Shown one piece after another: positions 1 to 4,144 of a DNA stretch of 5,146 nucleotides. The first letter of the stretch is position 1. Each line of letters begins with the position of its first letter. Source of the DNA: Promethearchaeota archaeon (GTDB lineage Archaea; Asgardarchaeota; Lokiarchaeia; Sigynarchaeales; SOKP01). The DNA lies in assembly GCA_016839655.1 (NCBI GenBank), contig JAEOTW010000048.1:1-5146 (forward strand), written 5' to 3'. The notes under the pieces are model-generated. The model did no database searches and had not been told where the DNA came from. It saw only the letters and a list, made by a program, of their open reading frames with translations. The translations under genes were made by a program, and so were the position numbers.

Positions 1-226
1 CAACCCATGTATCTCCAATACCAGAAGTTTGAAGCATACTAGAAGTTTGAAGTATACTAGAAGAATAAGGTTTTTTATCTTTTAATAAGGATGTTCCATC
101 AATACCCACGTATTCTCGAATTTCTGGTTCGTTATATGTTAACGACATCGATAATATCATCGAAACACTAGAAACACCTAGAATCGTTATGAATATTGTT
201 AATACAACAATTTGTTTTTTTCTCAT
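1..226 (-). CDS. N-terminal fragment of a probable secreted or membrane-anchored protein, unrecognised
   Basis: An open frame of 75 codons starts at the ATG complementary to 224-226 and runs off the left edge without a stop, so only the N-terminus is seen. Residues 1-4 are MRKK, followed by a hydrophobic stretch (residues 6-28, IVVLTIF... to ...MILSMSL). This is a typical signal peptide or single membrane anchor, so the product is probably exported. The following segment (about 30-75) is polar and Ser/Thr-rich and includes a six-residue duplication, SSILQT/SSMLQT, encoded by an 18-bp DNA repeat. A Shine-Dalgarno-like GAAAGGTG lies 11 nt upstream and a TATA-like box lies upstream of that, which supports the start. 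It is divergent from the channel gene at 331. No family is recognisable from this fragment. Substrate-binding proteins, lipoproteins and secreted peptidases often begin this way, but nothing here selects among them. Confidence 0.65.
   Translation of the reverse strand, partial: MRKKQIVVLTIFITILGVSSVSMILSMSLTYNEPEIREYVGIDGTSLLKDKKPYSSSILQTSSMLQTSGIGDTWV
23..63. repeat. 18-bp tandem repeat inside the left-edge gene
   Basis: Two adjacent 18-bp units, 23-40 and 41-58, differ at one base (c35 versus t53), and a third partial copy of 5 bp follows at 59-63. The period is a multiple of three, so the repeat is read as a duplicated hexapeptide (SSILQT, SSMLQT) without disturbing the frame. It lies just after the putative signal/anchor segment. 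It is probably a recent slippage duplication in a linker. Confidence 0.85.
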
Positions 227-237
227 TTTTTTTTAAA

Positions 238-245
238 CACCTTTC
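238..245 (-). promoter_or_regulatory. Ribosome-binding site of the left-edge gene
   Basis: On the minus strand this reads GAAAGGTG. It matches the archaeal Shine-Dalgarno core AGGTG and ends 11 nt before the ATG at 226. It supports the chosen start and shows that at least some transcripts here use leadered initiation. Confidence 0.55.
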
Positions 246-276
246 AAAAAGTGTGTGGTTAAACAGAATTCGATTG

Positions 277-286
277 ATATAAAAAG
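277..286 (-). promoter_or_regulatory. Putative TATA box of the left-edge gene
   Basis: The minus strand reads CTTTTTATAT. If transcription starts about 25 nt downstream (near 252), the leader would be about 26 nt and would contain the GAAAGGTG site. Box and ribosome-binding site are therefore mutually consistent. The call rests on base composition and spacing only. Confidence 0.4.
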
Positions 287-292
287 AAATAA

Positions 293-302
293 GGTATAAA
301 TA
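293..302 (+). promoter_or_regulatory. Putative TATA box of the channel gene
   Basis: TATAAATA at 295-302 is a close match to the archaeal TATA consensus. A start about 25 nt downstream would fall near 322-327, only a few bases before the ATG at 331. The transcript would then be nearly leaderless, which fits the absence of a Shine-Dalgarno motif there. This box lies about 10 bp from the opposing TATA box at 277-286, so the two divergent promoters overlap closely and may compete or be co-regulated. Confidence 0.45.
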
Positions 303-330
303 TCCCCATTTGACAAAAAACTAAAATGAA

Positions 331-1545
331 ATGTATTATTTTTTCAAACGCATCTTTTTTATTTTGGTGTGTTTTATCTTATCTATGAATATCCTAAATT
401 CGTTTATAATTATCCATCTTAAACTCAAGCAGTATAAGTTACAGTTTATCTTTTTCTTTCTGTTTTGGCTTATTGGTTTAATTTTCTTTCTCATAACTGA
501 ACCAGAATATAATTTGGCTCAAATAATATTATTTTCAATAACTGTGAATATTCCTTCTGATGCCGGAGATTTTGGTCAATTTTATGCTGTTGTCTGGCCA
601 ATTCTATTAGAAGTGATTTTTTTTGGTTTTATTATGGGAGAACTATTTGAAAAATATAACCCTGTTATTACGAGTAGAATTCTTGCTTCCCATAAAAGAA
701 ATCATGCTGTAATTATTGGATATCAACATCTTTCTGAGAGAATTCTCGAATATTGCGTTAAAAAAAAAGAACCTTTCTGTCTTATTGAAGATTGTGAAGA
801 AGCAGTTGAAGATTTAATTAACGCAGGACACCCTATAGTTATTGGGGATGCAACTGAGACAGCAAACCTAGAACTAGCAAATGTCAAACGTGCAAAAGAG
901 GTCTTTATTAATGTGAATGACGTTAGAATTGCTATAATATGTTCTGAAAAAATTCGTAAAATGAATCCTGATTGTGATATTTATGTTAGAGCATTTGAAG
1001 ACCATGTACAAGAATATCTTAGAGAACCTCCATTGAATGCATATTCCTTTTCAACATCTAAATGGGCAATGGATAATGTCCAGAAATGGACGAAAAATAA
1101 GACTGGTGCTGCCGTTGTAATTGGAAGAGATAGCTTAACACATCGAATCGCATATCATATTTCCCAACAACCAGATCGGGAAGTATATCTCTTTGATGAC
1201 ATTCATGATGGCATAGAATTTGTTGTGAATAAGCAATTACACATCTGTAATGAATTTGCATGTTTTTTAAGTGATTTACTAGCTCATGTGAACTTAGAAG
1301 AAGTAACTCAAATTTTTATTTGTTGGAGGCGAGAATCTGAATTTGATGAATCAATTTATCTAAGTTCGAAACTATATTTGCGATATCCCCATATTGAAGT
1401 GTTTGTAAGAATTTTTGATGAAGAACTCAAGGATATTATAAAAAAATACAATGCAAAAACTTTTTCAACTTCTAGAAAGGCATTTAAAATGCTTCAGACG
1501 GTAGTTAAACCAGATTCTGTAATAGCCCCGAAAATTATGAAATAA
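331..1545 (+). CDS. CASTOR/POLLUX-like ion channel with two RCK (TrkA-N-like) domains
   Basis: Probably a ligand-gated cation channel subunit of the cytoplasmic membrane. In the 404 residues I see hydrophobic helices at about 8-28 and 37-55, an amphipathic pore-helix-like stretch (60-73), a loop with SDAGDFG (76-82) and an inner helix at about 84-105. This is the outer helix/pore/inner helix plan of tetrameric channels, but the K+ filter TVGYG is absent. Two Rossmann-like RCK units follow. The first (about 124-250) has VIIGYQHLS (128-136), an acidic strand end (E153, D154) and the TrkA-N hallmark GDAT (172-175). The second (about 260-395) has VVIGRDS (262-268) but no GDAT. Both end alike: RAFEDHVQEYL then FSTSKWA, and RIFDEELKDII then FSTSRKA, which indicates internal duplication. 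The DAG filter and the RNHAVIIGY junction resemble plant CASTOR/POLLUX/DMI1, known cation channels with a D[A/S]GNH filter. Ion selectivity and ligand cannot be read from sequence. ATG 331 is used because an ATG at 326 opens a different, short frame. Confidence 0.8.
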   Translation: MYYFFKRIFFILVCFILSMNILNSFIIIHLKLKQYKLQFIFFFLFWLIGLIFFLITEPEYNLAQIILFSITVNIPSDAGDFGQFYAVVWPILLEVIFFGFIMGELFEKYNPVITSRILASHKRNHAVIIGYQHLSERILEYCVKKKEPFCLIEDCEEAVEDLINAGHPIVIGDATETANLELANVKRAKEVFINVNDVRIAIICSEKIRKMNPDCDIYVRAFEDHVQEYLREPPLNAYSFSTSKWAMDNVQKWTKNKTGAAVVIGRDSLTHRIAYHISQQPDREVYLFDDIHDGIEFVVNKQLHICNEFACFLSDLLAHVNLEEVTQIFICWRRESEFDESIYLSSKLYLRYPHIEVFVRIFDEELKDIIKKYNAKTFSTSRKAFKMLQTVVKPDSVIAPKIMK

Positions 1546-1557
1546 AAAACAAAAATA

Positions 1558-1577
1558 GAGGAGTTATATTTCTCCTC
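1558..1577. terminator. Possible bidirectional terminator hairpin between convergent genes
   Basis: GAGGAG (1558-1563) and CTCCTC (1572-1577) form a 6-bp perfect stem with an 8-nt loop, in the 18-bp gap and the first codons between the convergent stops at 1545 and 1564. T-rich tracts lie on both sides: 1585-1591 on the plus strand, and TATTTTTGTTTTTTATTT beyond the hairpin on the minus strand. Archaeal termination depends mainly on T-tracts, so the hairpin may be incidental. It overlaps the stop codon and last codons of the TetR gene. Confidence 0.45.
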
Positions 1578-2298
1578 CAAGAAATTTTTTTGAAAGACGG
1601 AGGATGAATTCCGAAATTTGTTCGTTCGATAGGTTTACCATATTCATTAGAGAACGTCTGAAATCAATTTGATCTAAAAGACCAAAAATAATCATTATTA
1701 AAAAGAAATTAAGATGACTGACATTTGAAGAGGATTTTATAGAGCCATCTTTCATACCAATTTCAATAGAATTTTGCCATAATTGCCGATAATTTATATA
1801 ATATTTCAATAGATTAAGAAAGATTCTATTATCCGCAAAAGCTTTAGAGTCATTTTGAATTTCTTTTTTTTCTATCATACTAATATAGAAAACATCTTGA
1901 ATTGGTAGATCTAATTCTTTGCTTCTATAAAAAAACCTCCTCAATAACTTAGAATAAAGAGGGACGTCTAAAATATCATTAACTAAATTCTTAATTAAAA
2001 ACAATATTAATTCTTCTCCTGAATATTTCGAAGAGTCTAATGATTCAAATTGTTCAATCCAATACTCCAATTTTGAAACTCCAATATTTAAATAAATTTC
2101 TTCTTTTGTTTTGAAATAATTATATAAGGTTGCTCTACTTAAAGCAGTTAATTCAGCAATTTCTTCCATTGTAACGAAATCAAATCCTTTTTCAGAAAAT
2201 AATTCTTTTGCTGCGTCTAAAATGATTTTTTTAGTTCTTAATACTTTTCGTTCTTTTTTAGATATTTCTTCAGAATTCCCATTTAATTGATTATTCAT
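1564..2298 (-). CDS. TetR/AcrR-family transcriptional regulator
   Basis: A one-component DNA-binding repressor of 244 residues, slightly longer than the usual 190-220. The N-terminal domain (about 20-70) is canonical: helix 1 RTKKIILDAAKELFSEKGFD, then TMEEIAELTALSRATLYNYF (43-62) as the helix-turn-helix, then KTKEEIYL, with the family's T(M)xxIA, S(R)xTLYxYF and F(K)xKEE signatures. The first 20 residues are a charged extension. The remaining 170 or so residues are helical and not conserved by eye, as expected for the ligand-binding and dimerisation domain. The ligand is unknown. The gene is divergent from the receiver gene across a 237-bp region that contains a TATA-like box and repeated imperfect palindromes around the predicted transcription start, which suggests autoregulation and perhaps control of the divergent gene. 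No efflux pump or enzyme operon is adjacent to indicate the target. No Shine-Dalgarno sequence is visible before ATG 2298. Confidence 0.92.
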   Translation of the reverse strand: MNNQLNGNSEEISKKERKVLRTKKIILDAAKELFSEKGFDFVTMEEIAELTALSRATLYNYFKTKEEIYLNIGVSKLEYWIEQFESLDSSKYSGEELILFLIKNLVNDILDVPLYSKLLRRFFYRSKELDLPIQDVFYISMIEKKEIQNDSKAFADNRIFLNLLKYYINYRQLWQNSIEIGMKDGSIKSSSNVSHLNFFLIMIIFGLLDQIDFRRSLMNMVNLSNEQISEFILRLSKKFLGGEI

Positions 2299-2326
2299 AT
2301 CTTTAGCTTAAATTTTATAGAATTAT

Positions 2327-2361
2327 TATACATCATGTCTAATAATTATATACTGCGTCCA
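2327..2361. promoter_or_regulatory. Two putative TetR operator copies (15-bp imperfect palindromes)
   Basis: TATACATCATGTCTA (2327-2341) and TATATACTGCGTCCA (2347-2361) begin exactly 20 bp apart, about two helical turns. They share a TAxA...GTCyA pattern with the better palindrome at 2396-2410. They sit between the putative TetR TATA box and its start codon, straddling the expected transcription start near 2345. That is the classical place for autorepression. Assignment to this TetR protein is inferred from position. Confidence 0.4.
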
Positions 2362-2364
2362 AAA

Positions 2365-2376
2365 ATTTAAATATTT
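2365..2376 (-). promoter_or_regulatory. Putative TATA box of the TetR gene
   Basis: The minus strand reads AAATATTTAAAT, a near-symmetrical A/T block with a good archaeal TATA core. Transcription would start near 2345, giving a leader of about 46 nt. The symmetry means it could also serve the plus strand, but no plus-strand gene begins at a matching distance. Confidence 0.4.
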
Positions 2377-2395
2377 GCATTTATTTTTATAAAAA

Positions 2396-2410
2396 TAGAC
2401 ACCGAGTCTA
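2396..2410. promoter_or_regulatory. Perfect-arm palindrome, putative TetR operator
   Basis: TAGAC-ACCGA-GTCTA has two perfect 5-bp arms and a 5-bp spacer. It lies in the divergent region, about 20 bp upstream of the TetR TATA box and about 85 bp upstream of the receiver gene's TATA box. It is the most symmetrical of three similar 15-mers here (2327, 2347, 2396) and resembles a homodimer binding site of the size TetR-family proteins use. Which protein binds is inferred. Confidence 0.45.
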
Positions 2411-2463
2411 AAAAAATTTACAGAAAATAATTAAAAATCAGATGAAACCTCTAATTTTTCGGA

Positions 2464-2479
2464 GAACTGGAATAAGTTC
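2464..2479. repeat. Short inverted repeat upstream of the receiver gene
   Basis: GAACT (2464-2468) and AGTTC (2475-2479) form perfect 5-bp arms around a 6-bp spacer, ending 16 bp before the TATA-like box at 2496. The position would suit a regulator site. Short arms like these can arise by chance, so confidence is low. It does not resemble the TAGAC/GTCTA element. Confidence 0.25.
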
Positions 2480-2495
2480 AATGCAAAAAGTGGTA

Positions 2496-2504
2496 TTATA
2501 AATA
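2496..2504 (+). promoter_or_regulatory. Putative TATA box and weak RBS of the receiver gene
   Basis: TTATAAATA is a good archaeal TATA match and predicts a start near 2526, about 10 nt before ATG 2536. An AGGTG motif at 2518-2522 could act as a ribosome-binding site 13 nt before the ATG, but it would lie upstream of that predicted start. The transcript is therefore either nearly leaderless or begins earlier than predicted. Confidence 0.4.
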
Positions 2505-2535
2505 ATTCAATAAGAATAGGTGTAATACATGAAAC

Positions 2536-2913
2536 ATGGAAACCCCTAAGATTAATGTATTTATAGTAGATGACGAGAAAGATATCTTAAGATTATACTC
2601 ATTACATTTTGAATTAAATGGATTAAATGTGGTCGGTAAAGCAATCAATGGTGTTGATGCTGTCAAAAAATTAACAAATTCAATTGATAGGCCTGATGTA
2701 ATAATTATGGATTATCATATGCCAGGAATAAATGGTATTGATACTTCGAAAACGATTCTAAAAATTGATCCATCTTATAAAATCATTATGATAAGTGCAG
2801 ATACTTCTATAAAACAACGTGCTTTGTCAAGTGGAATTATTGATTTTTATGAAAAAACAAGTGACATTAAAAAATTATGCCAAAGAATAAAAGAGATTAA
2901 AAGTATTGATTAA
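2536..2913 (+). CDS. Stand-alone CheY-like response regulator receiver
   Basis: A single phosphoacceptor receiver domain of 125 residues with no output domain. All the family's key residues are visible: acidic pair D12-D13 (FIVDDEKD), phospho-accepting D59 (IIMDYHMPGINGID), switch hydroxyl S87 (IIMISAD), switch aromatic F104 and conserved K107. The usual KP after the switch aromatic is KT here. Receivers of this size act by protein-protein contact after phosphorylation by a histidine kinase. No kinase, chemotaxis or archaellum gene is adjacent, so partner and output are unknown. The domain ends only about 15 residues after K107, so there is no room for a DNA-binding domain. ATG 2536 is the first in-frame start after a stop at 2530-2532, and an ATG at 2529 opens a different frame that ends after six codons. 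The gene converges with the DUF3795-type gene, with 39 bp between stops. Confidence 0.93.
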   Translation: METPKINVFIVDDEKDILRLYSLHFELNGLNVVGKAINGVDAVKKLTNSIDRPDVIIMDYHMPGINGIDTSKTILKIDPSYKIIMISADTSIKQRALSSGIIDFYEKTSDIKKLCQRIKEIKSID

Positions 2914-2952
2914 ACCTGAGAAATTCTAATTTACTGAGATTAAATTGAAAAT

Positions 2953-3462
2953 TTAGTCTAAATCAACAATAAATTTACATTTATTGCATTCTTTCGCTCC
3001 ATGGAATAATAAATTTCCACATCTCGGACATTTATATCTTTTTTCCTCATTCTTAACCCATTCTTCAGTCCCTAGGTCTCGCCAAGCGGGAATTGCACGA
3101 AGCATGACTTTTTTATCCAATTGATCTGGCCAGTCATCAATAATCTTACACGGAAACTTATCACATTGATAACATCCTTCAATTTCTTTATTTTTTATAC
3201 AATCTTTAATAGGACAAGATTGACAGAAATGAAATACAACTCCATTAGATAAACATCCTGAACAAGCTATATCTTCTACAGTTTTTGCACCGTAATCATA
3301 AAGTGTTGGTAAAATTTTTTTTTTGAATTCCAAATCATTTTCTTTATGAGCTTGATAAATTCTGCATACACCACAATATAAACCACAAGGAGATAAAAGT
3401 TCTTTTTTAATATAAGTCAATTTAGCTATACTCCTACTTGATATAAAATAGTTCTCTAACAT
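2953..3462 (-). CDS. DUF3795-type cysteine-rich protein with C-terminal zinc ribbon
   Basis: A soluble 169-residue protein of unknown function. Cysteine motifs run in this order: CGLYCGVC (26-33), CSGC (67-70), C79 with CPIKDC (83-88), CYQC (97-100), FPC (103-105), and a separate zinc ribbon CPRC...CNKC (145-162). The CGLYCGxC start followed by CxGC, CxxC and FPC is the pattern of DUF3795 proteins, which are frequent in methanogens and other anaerobes and presumably bind metal or Fe-S. The ribbon after a WVKNEEKRYKCP linker is a common extension. The start is uncertain. ATG 3462 suits a TATA-like box at 3500-3507 but has no Shine-Dalgarno sequence. A TTG at 3420 (residue 15) follows GTAGGAG by 10 nt and would give MTYIKKELLSPCG, which looks more like typical family N-termini. 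The reaction and partners are unknown, and the neighbours give no functional clue. Confidence 0.85.
   Translation of the reverse strand: MLENYFISSRSIAKLTYIKKELLSPCGLYCGVCRIYQAHKENDLEFKKKILPTLYDYGAKTVEDIACSGCLSNGVVFHFCQSCPIKDCIKNKEIEGCYQCDKFPCKIIDDWPDQLDKKVMLRAIPAWRDLGTEEWVKNEEKRYKCPRCGNLLFHGAKECNKCKFIVDLD
3431..3437 (-). promoter_or_regulatory. Strong internal Shine-Dalgarno favouring a TTG start
   Basis: The minus strand reads GTAGGAG, one of the best Shine-Dalgarno matches in the window. It ends 10 nt before an in-frame TTG at 3420, which is 14 codons inside the longest reading frame. It suggests the DUF3795-type protein may really begin there with 155 residues. Confidence 0.45.
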
Positions 3463-3499
3463 TTATTTGATATTTTTAATTATTCTTTGTTTATTTTTT

Positions 3500-3507
3500 T
3501 TATATAA
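3500..3507 (-). promoter_or_regulatory. Putative TATA box of the DUF3795-type gene
   Basis: TTATATAA, identical on both strands, lies 38 bp upstream of ATG 3462. A start near 3477 would give a 15-nt leader to the ATG, or a leader of about 57 nt to the TTG that includes the GTAGGAG site. Surrounding sequence is very A/T-rich, so the exact box is uncertain. Confidence 0.35.
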
Positions 3508-3538
3508 TCTTGTATATTGTCTATTAATATTTAAATAT

Positions 3539-3570
3539 TTTGCATGATGTCCAGAAAAACTTAAATATAT
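3539..3570 (+). promoter_or_regulatory. Putative Lrp-gene promoter with an upstream operator-like 15-mer
   Basis: TTAAATATAT (3561-3570) is a TATA-like box preceded by an A-rich stretch that could serve as a BRE. It predicts a start near 3590 and a leader of about 25 nt to ATG 3615, with no Shine-Dalgarno sequence. Just upstream, TTTGCATGATGTCCA (3539-3553) matches 11 of 15 positions of the TetR-promoter element at 2327-2341. A second TATA-like block at 3576-3584 would give a near-leaderless transcript instead. Confidence 0.35.
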
Positions 3571-3614
3571 TGAATAATATATAGTATTTAACAGAAAAAA
3601 TAAAGAATAAAACT

Positions 3615-4061
3615 ATGATTGATGACCTCAATAAGAGCATTTTAAAAGAATACCAAAAAGATGCTAGTATAACCTATAGAAAATTAGCACAGAAAGTTGG
3701 AGAATCTCCATCAACAGTATTTTCAAGAATCAAACAGATGAAGAAGTCTAAAGTTATAAAAGATATAATTCCATTAGTGTCTCCTGAAGCAGTGGGGAAA
3801 CCTACTACGGGATGGATTAAAATTAGTCTGGATATAGCTACAGATTGTTGTGATTTTGCAGAAGAACTAGCAAAAAATGATGAAGCGATGGAAGTTCACG
3901 AAATAGCTGGTGAATGGGATATATTAGTAAAAGTGAAGGTAAAAGATAATCTAGCACTGCACGATCTGACAAAAGAAATCAGTAAAATGCCGGGTATTAA
4001 AAATATGGAATCTATTATTGCTTTTTGTACAATAAAAGAAGATCCTCGAATTCTTCTTTGA
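3615..4061 (+). CDS. Lrp/AsnC-family transcriptional regulator
   Basis: A 148-residue protein of normal family length. The N-terminal winged-helix domain (about 1-52) begins with the hallmark MIDDLNKSILKEYQKDA, followed by ITYRKLAQKVGESPSTVFSRIKQM, in which SPSTVFSRI is the recognition helix, and by KVIKDIIPLVSPEAVG. The C-terminal RAM/ligand-binding domain (about 65-140) includes the segment EIAGEWDILVKVKVKD (96-111) with G99 and D102 in the family's G-x-x-D position, and ends with a strand like the family's usual T-x-I-V-L terminus (AFCTIKED). Such proteins form dimers or octamers that bind amino acids or related effectors and act as repressors or activators. The effector cannot be told here. 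The adjacent cysteines C78-C79 are unusual and could be redox- or metal-sensitive, though that is speculation. The co-oriented QueG-like gene starts 83 bp downstream and is a plausible target or partner. Confidence 0.93.
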   Translation: MIDDLNKSILKEYQKDASITYRKLAQKVGESPSTVFSRIKQMKKSKVIKDIIPLVSPEAVGKPTTGWIKISLDIATDCCDFAEELAKNDEAMEVHEIAGEWDILVKVKVKDNLALHDLTKEISKMPGIKNMESIIAFCTIKEDPRILL

Positions 4062-4098
4062 ATGATTCAAGATATTAGGCTTAATAAATCATGGTTTG

Positions 4099-4107
4099 TA
4101 TAAATTA
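4099..4107 (+). promoter_or_regulatory. Putative TATA box of the QueG-like gene
   Basis: TATAAATTA in the 83-bp gap after the Lrp gene predicts a start near 4128. The leader of about 17 nt to ATG 4145 would include the AGAGAGTGA motif. This argues that the Fe-S gene can be transcribed on its own rather than only by read-through. Confidence 0.4.
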
Positions 4108-4130
4108 AAAAGAAATTTTAGACTATTTCA

Positions 4131-4139
4131 AGAGAGTGA
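4131..4139 (+). promoter_or_regulatory. Ribosome-binding site deciding between GTG 4136 and ATG 4145
   Basis: AGAGAGTGA has partial complementarity to the 16S 3' end through its GTGA and lies 5 nt before ATG 4145. The in-frame GTG at 4136 falls inside this motif and has no Shine-Dalgarno sequence of its own, so ATG 4145 is preferred. The motif is imperfect. Confidence 0.35.
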
Positions 4140-4144
4140 AATTT

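Noticed and set aside
23..63. CRISPR or other repeat array at the left edge
   Set aside because: There are only two contiguous 18-bp copies without spacers, in frame within a coding sequence. It is a simple tandem duplication.
326..388. Small plus-strand frame beginning ATG AAA TGT just before the channel start
   Set aside because: It is only 20 codons and overlaps the channel gene in another frame. The channel frame gives a coherent membrane segment from 331, so this is more likely chance than a leader peptide.
331..700. Conventional K+ channel or TrkA subunit of a Trk/Ktr transporter
   Set aside because: TrkA subunits are soluble, whereas this protein has membrane helices. A K+ filter (TVGYG) is absent, and SDAGDFG fits CASTOR/POLLUX-type channels better.
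1058..1261. 67-codon minus-strand open frame
   Set aside because: It lies wholly inside the second RCK domain of the channel gene, has no promoter or ribosome-binding site, and its translation shows no domain. It is an antisense shadow.
2461..2502. GGAG followed by ATG 2481 as a small gene upstream of the receiver
   Set aside because: The frame stops after six codons and the spacing is too long for a Shine-Dalgarno sequence.
3463..3614. Possible small RNA or riboswitch in the A/T-rich divergent region before the Lrp gene
   Set aside because: No stable G/C-containing stems or conserved motifs are visible. Promoter elements explain the composition.
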